A stretch of DNA of 64,000 nucleotides from Candidatus Binatia bacterium (GTDB lineage: Bacteria; Desulfobacterota; Binatia; UBA1149; CAITLU01): positions 1 through 64,000 of the forward strand of contig DASXOZ010000047.1 of assembly GCA_036493895.1 (NCBI GenBank), written 5' to 3'. The notes under the pieces are model-generated. The model made no database searches. It was not told the DNA's origin and saw nothing but the letters and a program-made list of their open reading frames with translations. The position numbers and the translations under genes were made by a program. This document shows, piece after piece, positions 1 through 8,666 of the stretch (position 1 is its first letter; each line of letters begins with the position of its first letter).

Positions 1-36
1 GGTGCGGGCGCACGCTCGACGTGCGCTGGTGCCTGA
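1..36 (+). CDS. possible 3' end of an upstream gene (partial)
   Basis: One frame read from base 1 stops with TGA at 34-36, which would leave a 20 bp spacer before the acyl carrier protein start. Only 11 codons are visible, so nothing can be said about function. The short spacing would make it the preceding cistron of the lipid operon. The other two frames are also open here, so the assignment is weak. Confidence 0.25.
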   Translation, partial: GAGARSTCAGA

Positions 37-56
37 CCCCACAGGAGAATCACCAC

Positions 57-305
57 ATGTCCGAGCTCGAAATCCAGCAGAAAGTCGTCGACATCATCCG
101 TCCTTTCGCCAAGGCTCCCGAAGGCCTGGAAAGAGCAGGCGGCGAAGTGTCGATCCTCGACGACCTCAAGGTCAATTCGGCGCGCCTCGTCGACATCGTG
201 CTCGCATTCGAGGATGCCTTCGACATCCAGATCGACGACGACGATGCCGACAGCGTCAAGACCATCGCCGACGCCGTCACGTTGATTCACGGCAAAATAT
301 CCTGA
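57..305 (+). CDS. acyl carrier protein
   Basis: This is an 82-residue acidic, helical protein of normal ACP length. ACPs carry acyl chains on a 4'-phosphopantetheine arm attached to a serine. The attachment region reads LKVNSARLVDIVLAFEDAF, so Ser41 sits in an N-S-A context instead of the classical D-S-L, followed by the usual helix II. The C-terminal half is rich in Asp. ATG 57 is chosen because AGGAG lies at 43-47. The gene is followed after 14 bp by an acyltransferase and then by a phosphopantetheinyl transferase, so carrier, activating enzyme and a possible acyl consumer form one operon. Its pathway (phospholipid or specialised lipid) is inferred only. Confidence 0.85.
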   Translation: MSELEIQQKVVDIIRPFAKAPEGLERAGGEVSILDDLKVNSARLVDIVLAFEDAFDIQIDDDDADSVKTIADAVTLIHGKIS

Positions 306-319
306 GGGGATATCCTGAG

Positions 320-1078
320 GTGACACTCCAGTCGCCGACCGCGGCCGAGCGCGCGAGCATTCGCGTGCAGATGGCGGTTTCGTGGGCGGCCGGCGTGCTT
401 TTGGTCTGGCCTGCGACGATTGCGTGGATGCGCATCGCCAGGCGCTGGCGCATCCGCGACCTGCGCGCGCTGCGCCGCCGCGCCCGCGATCTGGCCGGCA
501 GCGACGATGGCCCGCTGGTCGTGTGCCCGAACCACCTGACGTGGGTGGACTCGATGCTCGTGCAGTACGCGCTGGCTTCGCCGTGGGAACTCGCAACGCA
601 GCCGCGAAGCTACGTGTGGAACCTTGCCGAGCAGTCGAATTTCTTCGTGTCGCCGCCGCTTCGCTGGTTCAGCTGGCTTTCGCGCTGCATTCCGATCGCG
701 CGCTGCGGAGATCGCAGCCAGCAAAAGCGGGTGCTCGCCAAGGCGGCATGGCTGCTTCGTCGCGGGGACCGCATGCTCGTGTTTCCGGAAGGAGGGCGAA
801 GCCCGGACGGTCGCATCTGTCGCGAGCGCATCGCCGACGGGGTCGGCCGCCTTGTGCGCGACGTCGGAGGTGCGCGCGTTCTCTGCGTCTACCTGCGCGG
901 CGAGCGCCAGAGCGAGCCGAGCGTGCTGCCGGCGCCGCACCAGACTTTCGCGATGGACGTGGAGCTGCTTCGACCTTCGAGCGGCGCCAGCGGTGTGCGC
1001 GCGAGCCGCGAGATCGCCATGCAGATCCTCGACTGCCTGGAAAGAATGGAGGCCGGATACTTTGCGGATCGGCAATGA
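320..1078 (+). CDS. plsC: PlsC-type 1-acyl-glycerol-3-phosphate acyltransferase family protein
   Basis: This 252-residue protein transfers an acyl group from ACP or CoA to a lysophospholipid-type acceptor at the inner membrane. A hydrophobic N-terminal helix is followed by the catalytic HX4D box (NHLTWVD) and the acceptor-binding FPEGGRS block, which are the two signatures of the PlsC/LPLAT family. The start is GTG 320, with CCTGAGG just upstream. It overlaps the next gene by 17 bp, implying coupled translation. Because it sits with its own ACP and activating enzyme, it may act on a non-standard lipid rather than in bulk phosphatidic acid synthesis. That substrate assignment is inference. Confidence 0.8.
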   Translation: MTLQSPTAAERASIRVQMAVSWAAGVLLVWPATIAWMRIARRWRIRDLRALRRRARDLAGSDDGPLVVCPNHLTWVDSMLVQYALASPWELATQPRSYVWNLAEQSNFFVSPPLRWFSWLSRCIPIARCGDRSQQKRVLAKAAWLLRRGDRMLVFPEGGRSPDGRICRERIADGVGRLVRDVGGARVLCVYLRGERQSEPSVLPAPHQTFAMDVELLRPSSGASGVRASREIAMQILDCLERMEAGYFADRQ

Positions 1079-1763
1079 CATCGTCGACCTGCTCGATCCC
1101 GAGGCGCATCCCGGCGCCGTCCATCCCCGCTTCGTCGCCCGGATCCTCGCCGAGTCCGAAACGCGCAGCGAGGCGCCGCAGACGAACGCGCTGCGACCGG
1201 TCTGGCGGCTGTGGGCCTGCAAGGAAGCCGCGTACAAGGCCGTTGCCAGGGACCATCCCGGCCTGCCGTTCTCTCCGCGCAGCTTCGAAGTGGAGCTCGG
1301 GCCGCCGGATCGTCGCGCGCCGGGTTGCCGGCGACACTGCTGCGTACGCTGGCAGGGGCGGGTGCTTTGCGGCGAAGTCGAAGAGACCGCGCGATGGATT
1401 CACGCCGTCGTGTGCGAGGACGCAGCCGGCGCCGCCAATGCCGCTCCTGCCGCACTCTACGACCTGCGCCGTGTCGTCGCCGCCTGCGGCGGCGCTGCCG
1501 ACGCGAGCCTCTTCGTGCGTCGACTCGTGATCGACGAGGCAGCCGCAAGCCTCGGGCTTTGCCCGTCGCGAGTCTCGGTCCACGGCCGGCGGCCTCCGTG
1601 GCTCGCGGTCGACGGCGTAAGACGCGCCGCGCTTTCGATATCGCACCACGGCGCGTTCGTCGCGGCCGCGTGGGAGTCGGGAGTCTTCCTCAGCCGATCG
1701 CGGCCAGCGAAGGCGGCTGCGCCTCGGAGTGGCAGAACCCGAGCTCGTCCAGGAACTCGGTGA
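1062..1763 (+). CDS. 4'-phosphopantetheinyl transferase superfamily protein
   Basis: This enzyme would transfer 4'-phosphopantetheine from CoA to the ACP serine. The protein (233 aa) opens with IGNDIVDL, whose Asp binds magnesium, and carries WACKEAAYKA near residue 52. Together these are the AcpS/Sfp superfamily fingerprint. A later SISHHG motif is also typical of the larger two-lobed members. The start is TTG 1062 with GGAGG at 1048-1052, nine bases upstream. It overlaps the acyltransferase end. Its last 74 bp overlap the convergent hydrolase gene, so the extreme C-terminus may be poorly conserved. The natural partner is the ACP encoded at 57-305. Confidence 0.85.
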   Translation: MRIGNDIVDLLDPEAHPGAVHPRFVARILAESETRSEAPQTNALRPVWRLWACKEAAYKAVARDHPGLPFSPRSFEVELGPPDRRAPGCRRHCCVRWQGRVLCGEVEETARWIHAVVCEDAAGAANAAPAALYDLRRVVAACGGAADASLFVRRLVIDEAAASLGLCPSRVSVHGRRPPWLAVDGVRRAALSISHHGAFVAAAWESGVFLSRSRPAKAAAPRSGRTRARPGTR

Positions 1764-2955
1764 CGTGCGCGATGTACGCGCCGCGGTCCAGGTGCACGAC
1801 GTGGTTGCCGGGAAACCAGTGGATGCGACAGCGTCCCCAGTGGTCCCAGAGCAGGCGCGAATGCTTGGGCGGCGCCAGGCGATCTCCGACTCCGCCGATG
1901 ATCATCAAGCGCTCGGTCGCGATGCGCGGCTTGTAGGTGAGCGGGGTCGTCACCGCCATGATCTCGCGCAGGTAGCGCACCGACCAGCGCAGCGCGAAAA
2001 GCCCCGTGCGCACGATTGTCCCCGCCGGCTGCCATTCCAGCAATAAGTCGACCGGACTGCAGACCGGAACGTTCGGGATCACTGCGTCGAGGTCGTCCTC
2101 GAGGCCGGCCAGCAGCGCGGCCGTCCAGCCTCCGAGGCTGACGCCCGTCACGGCGATCTTCTCGACGCCGCGATCGCGACGCAGGTAGCGCATCAGCACG
2201 CGAAGGTCGCAGATCGCCTGCGCCATGTGCTCGTTGATGCCGCTCATCCCCGCGGTGAAAAAACCCTGCCCGCTGTAGAGCGTCGAGCTTTCCGCGCGAA
2301 GCCCGTGGTGCGGCAGCGTGGCGAGCAGCACGTCGTAGCCGCGCTCGTAGAACTGTTGCAGCGAGAAGAAGCGCACGTTGAGCCAGTACGGATCGGCCAT
2401 GAAGCCGTGGATCGCGATCAGCGTCGGGCGCGGGCCGCCGTCATGGCGCCACCAGCGCGCACGCGCAATGCGGTTGTTGCGATGCTGCTCGAAAGTCGCG
2501 GACAGGCGCGGATTGAAAGGCTCGTACGGGGATTCGAACTTGAGGCCGACGCAGTGGCCACCGGTGGGTTCGAAGATGCTCCAGCGCGGTGCGTACTCGG
2601 TGACGCGAACGTTGTCGGGAGGCTCGCGAAAGAATTGCGACGGGTCGCGGTCCTTGCGCACGAAATCACTGTAGAGAGCCCAGTCGTCCGGAGTGTCGGC
2701 AAAGCCGCCGATGCCGGGCAGGTAACCGAACGGCATCGTCATCGCGAGCAGGGTTCCGCCCCAGGTCCTCATCACCAGGTCGAGGGCCGCCGTCGCGTTG
2801 ACGCGCGCCCAGTCCCACGGCTCGAGCTCGAACCCCTCGGGGCGATCGCAGAAATTGCTCTCGAGGTTCTCCCACCAGGTGCCGGACGGCATCGTCGAGG
2901 GAGCGTGGCGAAAGCTGTCGTGCGCGATGCGCGAGACGATCGACGAACGCGGCAT
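1690..2955 (-). CDS. alpha/beta hydrolase family protein
   Basis: This is a 421-residue cytoplasmic-looking hydrolase. The nucleophile elbow GVSLGG (Ser near residue 273) is preceded by an HGFMAD oxyanion-type segment. It is followed by a candidate acid in GVGDRLAP and a candidate base in PGNHVVH, giving a complete Ser-Asp-His set. The long N-terminal part (about 170 aa) matches no domain I recognise. ATG 2955 is preferred; an in-frame TTG nine bases upstream is the alternative. No strong ribosome site is visible. The gene converges on the phosphopantetheinyl transferase with a 74 bp overlap. The substrate is unknown. Confidence 0.75.
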   Translation of the reverse strand: MPRSSIVSRIAHDSFRHAPSTMPSGTWWENLESNFCDRPEGFELEPWDWARVNATAALDLVMRTWGGTLLAMTMPFGYLPGIGGFADTPDDWALYSDFVRKDRDPSQFFREPPDNVRVTEYAPRWSIFEPTGGHCVGLKFESPYEPFNPRLSATFEQHRNNRIARARWWRHDGGPRPTLIAIHGFMADPYWLNVRFFSLQQFYERGYDVLLATLPHHGLRAESSTLYSGQGFFTAGMSGINEHMAQAICDLRVLMRYLRRDRGVEKIAVTGVSLGGWTAALLAGLEDDLDAVIPNVPVCSPVDLLLEWQPAGTIVRTGLFALRWSVRYLREIMAVTTPLTYKPRIATERLMIIGGVGDRLAPPKHSRLLWDHWGRCRIHWFPGNHVVHLDRGAYIAHVTEFLDELGFCHSEAQPPSLAAIG

Positions 2956-3051
2956 TGCCCCCAAAATGCGCCAAAGAGGGGGATCTTACAATCGGGCGGC
3001 CACTTCGCTGCGCTGCGTAGTATCAGCTTCGCCCGTTCTGCGGCCCGGCGG

Positions 3052-3546
3052 TCAGTGGCCCGGCGTCTGGGACCCGGCGAGCGCGGGAAGAGTGAGCCTG
3101 TCCCCCGGCTTTACGCCGTGCCGCTCGGCCCAGCCGCCACCTACTTCGAGCACGTACCGGGCCGGGCCCCGCGACGGGATCAGCTTTTCGGAGTACGGCG
3201 TCGCGCGCGCAGCGATCGACAGCACGGTCGCGTCGCCGCGGATGTAAAGGATGTCGAGCGGCAGCGGAGTGTTGCTCATCCAGAACGTGCGCTCGCCGTC
3301 GTCGGGAAACACGAACAGCATTCCGGCGTTTTCGGCCAGTTCGGTGCGGAACATGAGCCCGCGCTCCTGTTGCTGGGGGGAAAGGGCCAGCTCGACCGTG
3401 ACGCTGGTGTCGCCGCTTGCCGAGTGCACGGTGACGATCGGCCCGGCGGCGGCGCGCGAGCAGGCGCCGGCAGCGAGCACGACTGCCGCGGCCAGGGTGC
3501 CGCGGCGCGAAGACGCACGGAATCTCTCGACAAAAATGGCACGCAC
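3052..3546 (-). CDS. DUF192 family exported protein
   Basis: This 164-residue protein has an N-terminal hydrophobic stretch ending in AAGAC, so it is either secreted or a lipoprotein with a poor lipobox. The mature part matches the DUF192 (COG1430) pattern: VELALSPQQQERGLMFR, then MLFVFPDD, then FWMSNT-PLPLDILYI, and a C-terminal VLEVGGGWAERHGVKPGD. The family is small, periplasmic and of unknown biochemical role. The only plausible start with a signal sequence is GTG 3546, and no clear ribosome site precedes it. It is transcribed away from the Fe-S oxidoreductase gene. Confidence 0.75.
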   Translation of the reverse strand: MRAIFVERFRASSRRGTLAAAVVLAAGACSRAAAGPIVTVHSASGDTSVTVELALSPQQQERGLMFRTELAENAGMLFVFPDDGERTFWMSNTPLPLDILYIRGDATVLSIAARATPYSEKLIPSRGPARYVLEVGGGWAERHGVKPGDRLTLPALAGSQTPGH

Positions 3547-3732
3547 GGCGGTTCGGCCGGAGGCGGCTGATCTTCTTCGGTGCTGCAGCGGGGTGGATTG
3601 CAAGGCGGTGACGTCCCCGTTTAAATCGCCCGTCGCCTGGCGCCCGGCCTTTTTTCCGGCGTTTTTCCCGGTCGAACCCGACCGGACGACGCGAAGCGGG
3701 CTTGGGACCAGGCGCAGGCTGGAGGTTTGATC

Positions 3733-5775
3733 GTGAGCACCGTCATCTGGACCATCGCGTTCCTGGGATTGGTCGGACTGTTCGTCGCCCAGGTCGCCCG
3801 GCGCTTCGCGATCCTCGGCTACATGAGATCGGTCGATCGCTGGGACAACATCCAGGAGCGGATCGGCCGCACCCTGAAGTACGCGATCGGCCAGTTCAAG
3901 TTCTTCAAGAGCCCGATGCGCGACCGCCGCGCCGGCGTGCTGCACGCCTTCGTTTTCTGGGGCTTCCTGATCCTCGGCTACCAGGTCGTCTCGATGTTCG
4001 CGCGAGGCTGGTTTCCCGACTTCGTCATTCCGCTGGCGGGTGCGGCCCAGTTCGGCGGTCCCGTCGTCTTCCTCAAGGACACCTTTGAAGTGCTGGTCGC
4101 CGTGTCGGCGCTGATCCTCGTGTCACGCTGGCTGTTCACGCACCCCCAGCGACTGATGGGCTTCAAGCCCGCCGAGGAAAGGGTGGCCAACCATCCTCAC
4201 TGGGAGGCGGTGCTGATCCTCTTGTTCATCACGACGATCACCTGCAGCGGGCTCATCTATGACGCCGGACGCATGGTCTTCCTGGCGGGCAATCCGGAGA
4301 TCGAGGCCGAGAAGATGTGGGGATGGGCGTCGCACGCGCTGTCCCACGTGCTGGCGGGCTTCGGTCCGGGCTTTGCCGAGAGTGCGAGCAACACGGCGTG
4401 GTGGATCCACAACCTGGTGATCCTGACGTTCATCAACCTGCTGCCGAACTCGAAGCACTTCCACGTCATCACGTCGATCCCGAACGTCTTTTTCACCAAG
4501 CTCGAGCCGCTCGGCCGCCTGTCCAAGCAGGACCTCGAGAGCGAGAACGCGATCTACGGCAGCTCCCAGATGCGCCACTTCGACTGGAAGCAGGTGCTCG
4601 ACATGTACTCGTGCACCGAGTGCGGGCGCTGCTCGTCGCATTGTCCGGCCACCGCGACCGGAAAGCCGCTGGCACCGCGCCAGTTCCTGCTCAACCTTCG
4701 CGACTATCTTTACACCCATCCCGAGTCGGTGACGGATCCGGCGGTCGAAGGACTGGTTGCGACGGGCGAAGAGCGTGGGGCCGCCGAGGTCATTTCCGAC
4801 GAGGTGCTGTGGGCGTGCAACACCTGCCGCGCCTGCGAAGAAGCCTGCCCCGTCAACATCGAGTACGTCGACAAGATCGTCGACATGCGCCGCCACCTCG
4901 TGCAGGAAGCGTCGCGCTTTCCCGCCGAGCTGACCCGCGTGTTCCAGGGCATGGAACGGCAGAGCAACCCGTGGGGCATCGGCGCCGACAAGCGCGCCGA
5001 CTGGGCCGAAGGGATGGACATCCCGACGCTGGCCGAGAACCCCGAGGCCGAGTACCTGTTCTTCGTCGGCTGCGCCGGATCCTTCGACGACCGCGCAAAG
5101 AAGATCACCAGGGCCGTGGCGAAGCTGCTCAAAGCCGCGAACATCTCGTTCGCCATCCTGGGTCGCGACGAGCCGTGCAACGGCGACACGGCCCGGCGCC
5201 TCGGCAACGAATATCTCTACCAGTCGATGGCGCAGATGGCGGTGGAGACCTTCGAAGGCTTCGGCGTACGCAAGGTCATCACGAACTGCCCGCACTGCTT
5301 CAATACGATCAAGAACGAGTTCCCGCAGTTCGGCGGGGAATACCAGGTGCAGCACGCGACCGAGGTCGTCGCCGACCTCATCACGTCGGGAAGGCTGTCG
5401 CTCGATGGCGGGGCGGCCGGATCGGTGGCCTACCATGACTCCTGTTACCTCGGCCGTTACAACGGCGTCTACGACGCTCCCCGGCGCATCCTTTCCGCGC
5501 TGTCGGGGGTCGATCTTCGCGAGCCCGAGCGCACGCGCAATTTCGGAATGTGCTGCGGCGCCGGCGGAGGCCGCATGTGGATCGAGGAGAAGCCCGAGCA
5601 GCGCGTGAACGTGCTGCGCGTCGAGCAGCTGCTGGCGACCGGTGCGACGACGATCGCGTCGGCCTGCCCGTACTGCATGACGATGCTGAGCGACGGCGTG
5701 AAGGCCGAAGAGAAAAACGAGCAGGTGCGCAACCGCGACGTGCTCGAGCTCGCGGCCGACGCGCTGCGCACCTGA
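3733..5775 (+). CDS. membrane Fe-S oxidoreductase, ETF:quinone oxidoreductase-like (HdrD/GlpC family)
   Basis: This 680-residue protein fuses a membrane cytochrome-b-like module (several helices within residues 1-250, NarI-like) to a two-cluster ferredoxin domain and CCG domains. Cys294-297-300-304 (CTECGRCSSHCP) and Cys362-365-368-372 (CNTCRACEEACP) bind two 4Fe-4S clusters. CCGAGGG near residue 607 is a CCG-domain cluster site. In Geobacter, proteins of this build act as ETF:menaquinone oxidoreductases, moving electrons from acyl-CoA oxidation into the quinone pool. An etfBA pair lies 35 kb away at 39404-41189. GTG 3733 is chosen over TTG 3727 because GGAGG at 3721-3725 is correctly spaced only for the GTG. 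Confidence 0.8.
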   Translation: MSTVIWTIAFLGLVGLFVAQVARRFAILGYMRSVDRWDNIQERIGRTLKYAIGQFKFFKSPMRDRRAGVLHAFVFWGFLILGYQVVSMFARGWFPDFVIPLAGAAQFGGPVVFLKDTFEVLVAVSALILVSRWLFTHPQRLMGFKPAEERVANHPHWEAVLILLFITTITCSGLIYDAGRMVFLAGNPEIEAEKMWGWASHALSHVLAGFGPGFAESASNTAWWIHNLVILTFINLLPNSKHFHVITSIPNVFFTKLEPLGRLSKQDLESENAIYGSSQMRHFDWKQVLDMYSCTECGRCSSHCPATATGKPLAPRQFLLNLRDYLYTHPESVTDPAVEGLVATGEERGAAEVISDEVLWACNTCRACEEACPVNIEYVDKIVDMRRHLVQEASRFPAELTRVFQGMERQSNPWGIGADKRADWAEGMDIPTLAENPEAEYLFFVGCAGSFDDRAKKITRAVAKLLKAANISFAILGRDEPCNGDTARRLGNEYLYQSMAQMAVETFEGFGVRKVITNCPHCFNTIKNEFPQFGGEYQVQHATEVVADLITSGRLSLDGGAAGSVAYHDSCYLGRYNGVYDAPRRILSALSGVDLREPERTRNFGMCCGAGGGRMWIEEKPEQRVNVLRVEQLLATGATTIASACPYCMTMLSDGVKAEEKNEQVRNRDVLELAADALRT

Positions 5776-6021
5776 ATCCTCGCCGATCCTCGAGCGCCGG
5801 TCTCGAGCGTCGATCCCGCGCGCCAATGCCGCCGCGCAAATCTCGATGGAACGGCTCCCGTTTCACCCAGGCGGGAAAGCATTGCTGCGCGTGCGATCGA
5901 AAGCGCGACAATCCCGCGTCGTTCGATCTACCTGACCTCGTTCCGTCATGTTACGACGATCGTGATCGCTCCTGTCCGTTACCGGACTCACAACACTTGC
6001 ATCCCGAAGGAGGGCCACGAC

Positions 6022-6603
6022 ATGCCAAGAGGCGACAAGAGCACGTACACCGACAAGCAGAAGCGCCAGGCCGAGCACATCGAAGAAGGCTACGAGAAGC
6101 GCGGAGTCGGCGCGAAAGAGGCCGAGAGCCGCGCCTGGGCCACCGTCAACAAGACGGGCGGCGGCGGCAAGCGGGCGGGCTCGGGCCGCGGCAAGGAAGA
6201 GAACAAGGAACCGTCGCGCAAGGGCGGCCGCATTGGCGGTAAGGCCTCGCACAGCCGCTCCAGGAAGTCCGCGAGCTCGTCCTCGGGCCGCTCGACCTCT
6301 TCCGGCAGCAAGAGCGCATCGCGCAAGAGCTCCTCGAGCAAGAGCGCGTCGGGCAAGAGTTCCTCGCGCAAGAGCGCGTCGGGCAGGAGCACGTCGGGCC
6401 GCACCAGGTCCCGAAGCGCGGCAGCCTCCGGTGCGCGAAGCCGCTCGAAGAGCCATTCCAGCGGTTCGAAGAGCCGTTCGAGCAAGAGCATCGGATCAAG
6501 GAGCCGCACCAGCGGCAGCGGGTCGAAAAGCACCAGCGGCGGGTCGAAAAAGAGCGGATCGAGAAGCCGCTCGAAGAAGAGCAGCGGCGCCTCGAGCGAG
6601 TGA
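6022..6603 (+). CDS. small conserved N-terminal domain with long Ser/Arg/Lys-rich tail, nucleoid-like
   Basis: This is a 193-residue basic protein. Residues 1-75 resemble a small stress-associated family often labelled plasmid stabilisation protein (MPRGDKSTYTDKQKRQAEHI, then RAWATVNK). After about residue 80 the sequence is almost only S, K, R, G and A in short repeats such as SGKSSSRKSASG, like a histone H1 or SR-type tail. ATG 6022 follows AAGGAGG at 6007-6013. DNA or RNA binding is inferred from charge and low complexity. It stands alone beside the end-joining island. The antisense strand is fully open here only because of the biased composition. Confidence 0.65.
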   Translation: MPRGDKSTYTDKQKRQAEHIEEGYEKRGVGAKEAESRAWATVNKTGGGGKRAGSGRGKEENKEPSRKGGRIGGKASHSRSRKSASSSSGRSTSSGSKSASRKSSSSKSASGKSSSRKSASGRSTSGRTRSRSAAASGARSRSKSHSSGSKSRSSKSIGSRSRTSGSGSKSTSGGSKKSGSRSRSKKSSGASSE

Positions 6604-6717
6604 ACAGTTGCGCCCGGCGGTTGCGGATCCGGACCCGGCGCCGGCTCCGCGCCGCCACGCCTGCTGTCAGGCCGCCCGTGCCCGCAGTGCCGGACAGCAC
6701 CGGCGCGCGGGAGCCCG

Positions 6718-7611
6718 CTAGCAGGCTGCGAGCTTCTTCGCGATTGCGCTCATCGAACAGCGACGGCGTCGCCATCCGGCCCACGGGTCCTTCGTCGCGT
6801 GAGCCGCGGCGGTCTCGATGGTCCACCTCCGCGCGTCGATGCGCGGTGAGCGCAACTCTTGCCACGCGATCGGAGTGGAAACCGGCGCACACTCCAGCGC
6901 TCGGACCGAGTACGGCGCTACTGCCGTCTGCGCGTACGCGTTGCGCGCGATGTCGAGATAGACGCGCCCCTTGCGTTTCTCCTTGCGCACTTCGGTCGTC
7001 ACCAGGTCCGGATGGCGCGACGCGAGCACCTGCATCAGCGAGTGGCCGACGCCGCGCACGGTGTCGAAATCCTCCGTCCCCCGCAGCGGCACCAGCAGGT
7101 GCAGTCCCTTCGATCCCGTCGTCTTGAGAAACACCGGCACGTCGAGCTCGTCGAAAAGCCGCTTGAGCGACAGCGCCACGTTGCGGGCCTGCGCGAATGC
7201 ACCCGACGGTGGATCGAGGTCGACGATGAAAACGTCGGGACGGTCGATCGACTCGGCGCGGCTCAGCCACGGATGCAGCACGATGGCCGCCTGGTTGGCC
7301 AGCCAAACCAGCGTCGCGCGGTCGTCGCAGACCACGAGACTCTGGAATCCGCCCTGCTTGCGCACGCGCAGGGTGCGCACCCACTCCGGCGTGTGCGGCG
7401 ATGCCTGCTTCTGGAAGAACCCGCCGGCGGCGATACCGTCCGGAAAGCGCTCGACGACCAGCGGGCGGCCTTCGAGGAACGGAAGAATGCGCGGCGCGAT
7501 CGCGTCGTAATAGGCGACGATGTCACCCTTGGTGATGTCGTCGCCGGGAAACAGGATCTTGTCCTGGTTCGACAGCTCGATGCTGCGCCCGCCGATGCGG
7601 CGGCTGGTCAT
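6718..7611 (-). CDS. ligD: LigD polymerase (primase-like) domain protein
   Basis: This 297-residue protein is a stand-alone version of the LigD polymerase domain, an archaeo-eukaryotic-primase-fold enzyme that adds ribo- or deoxyribonucleotides during non-homologous end joining. The catalytic pair lies in FIVDLDPPSG (DxD). TTGSKGLHLLVP, and YLDIARNAYAQTAVAPYSVR towards the end, are the other signature blocks. ATG 7611 overlaps the stop of the ligase gene as ATGA. It is the last gene of a three-cistron minus-strand operon (phosphoesterase, ligase, polymerase). A second polymerase-domain gene lies beyond Ku at 11366-12361. Confidence 0.9.
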   Translation of the reverse strand: MTSRRIGGRSIELSNQDKILFPGDDITKGDIVAYYDAIAPRILPFLEGRPLVVERFPDGIAAGGFFQKQASPHTPEWVRTLRVRKQGGFQSLVVCDDRATLVWLANQAAIVLHPWLSRAESIDRPDVFIVDLDPPSGAFAQARNVALSLKRLFDELDVPVFLKTTGSKGLHLLVPLRGTEDFDTVRGVGHSLMQVLASRHPDLVTTEVRKEKRKGRVYLDIARNAYAQTAVAPYSVRALECAPVSTPIAWQELRSPRIDARRWTIETAAAHATKDPWAGWRRRRCSMSAIAKKLAAC

Positions 7612-8666
7612 GCGCCGGAGCCCGGGCTCTCGCGCCGCACGTCGAGCGCGGTCTTGTCGCTGCGCAAGCCGAGGAAGCTGGGATGGCGAAGCTTGCCGTC
7701 GCGCGTCCACTCGGTGAACGAAAACTGTCCGACCAGCTCCGGCGTCACCCAGTGCGCGCCGGCCTCGCGCGGAGTGTCGCGGAACGGACACGTGGCGCGC
7801 CCGCGCCGTTTCAGCATCGACCCGAGGCGTTGCAGCATTTTTTCGTCGAAGCCGGTGCCGACCTTGCCGGCATAATGCAACTCGCCGCGTTCGTAGTAAC
7901 CGACCAGCAAAGCGCCGAACGACGAGCGCGACCCGCGCGGATCGGTGTAGCCGCCGATCACCAGTTCCTGGCCGGCGCTGCACTTGAACTTGAGCCAGTC
8001 ACGCGAGCGCCGCGATACGTACGGCGCGTCGGCGCGCTTGGCGATCAGTCCTTCCCAGCCCTTGCGGCACGCTTCCTCGAGATATCGTTCGCCGTGGGTG
8101 TCGCGGTGGTCGCTGTAGCGCACGGGATCGCGGAACCGCAGCGCGTGCTCGAGCAGGTGCTTGCGCTCGCGCTGCGCAAGGGCCCTGGTGTCATTGCCGT
8201 CGAGGCGCAGCACGTCGAATACGTAGTACACCGCCGGAATCGCCTCGACGAGCGACGGCGCAGGCCGGCGCACGCCCATGCGTCCCTGCAGCCGCGAGAA
8301 GCTCGTCGTGCGTCCTTCGAATGCAACGATCTCTCCATCGATGATGAAATCGCTGCGCCGCTCGGCGGCCAGCTCGCGGGCGATTTCCGGCCAGGTCGCC
8401 GTGATGTCGTGCCCGTTGCGCGATTTGAGGTGCAACTCGCCGCCATGGCGGAAAGCCAGGCAGCGCACGCCGTCGAGCTTTCGCTCGAAGATCCACGCGG
8501 GGTCGGAAAAATGCCGCGTCACGAGCGTCGCGAGCATCGGCGGGATCCACTCCGGGAACGGCGCGGACTTGGCCGCCGCGCGACGCGTTGCATCGGTGCG
8601 CCGGCCGCGTGGTGCCTCGCCGCCCGCACGGCGCCGCGCCGCCCGCTGTTTCAGCGTGACGACCAC
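7608..8666 (-). CDS. ligD: LigD ATP-dependent DNA ligase domain protein
   Basis: This 352-residue ATP-dependent DNA ligase seals ends in the Ku pathway. The nucleotidyl-transferase motif is FERKLDGVRCLAF, whose Lys takes the AMP. Further motifs are FIIDGEIVAF, PAVYYVFDVLRLDG, GLIAKRADAPY and WLKFKC, followed by an OB-fold region. The best start is GTG 8666, placed inside the end of the phosphoesterase gene (16 bp overlap). Its TGA overlaps the polymerase ATG. In most bacteria this domain is fused to the other two in one LigD polypeptide; here all three lie in different frames with overlapping stop and start codons. Confidence 0.9.
   Translation of the reverse strand: MVVTLKQRAARRRAGGEAPRGRRTDATRRAAAKSAPFPEWIPPMLATLVTRHFSDPAWIFERKLDGVRCLAFRHGGELHLKSRNGHDITATWPEIARELAAERRSDFIIDGEIVAFEGRTTSFSRLQGRMGVRRPAPSLVEAIPAVYYVFDVLRLDGNDTRALAQRERKHLLEHALRFRDPVRYSDHRDTHGERYLEEACRKGWEGLIAKRADAPYVSRRSRDWLKFKCSAGQELVIGGYTDPRGSRSSFGALLVGYYERGELHYAGKVGTGFDEKMLQRLGSMLKRRGRATCPFRDTPREAGAHWVTPELVGQFSFTEWTRDGKLRHPSFLGLRSDKTALDVRRESPGSGA

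Noticed and set aside
2227..3570. 447-codon plus-strand frame across the hydrolase and DUF192 genes
   Set aside because: Spans two genes on the other strand and an intergenic gap, with no family motif.
3600..3690. T-rich stretches and a CCGGTCG hairpin before the Fe-S oxidoreductase
   Set aside because: Stem and T run are not adjacent in the right order for a terminator of either neighbour, and the spacing does not fit a sigma54 promoter.
4123..5826. 567-codon minus-strand frame opposite the Fe-S oxidoreductase
   Set aside because: Antisense shadow of a gene with complete cluster motifs; no ribosome site and His/Arg-rich nonsense composition.
5863..6456. 197-codon Ala/Arg/Leu-rich minus-strand frame
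   Set aside because: Mirror of the Ser/Arg/Lys repeat tail; low complexity explains the absence of stops.
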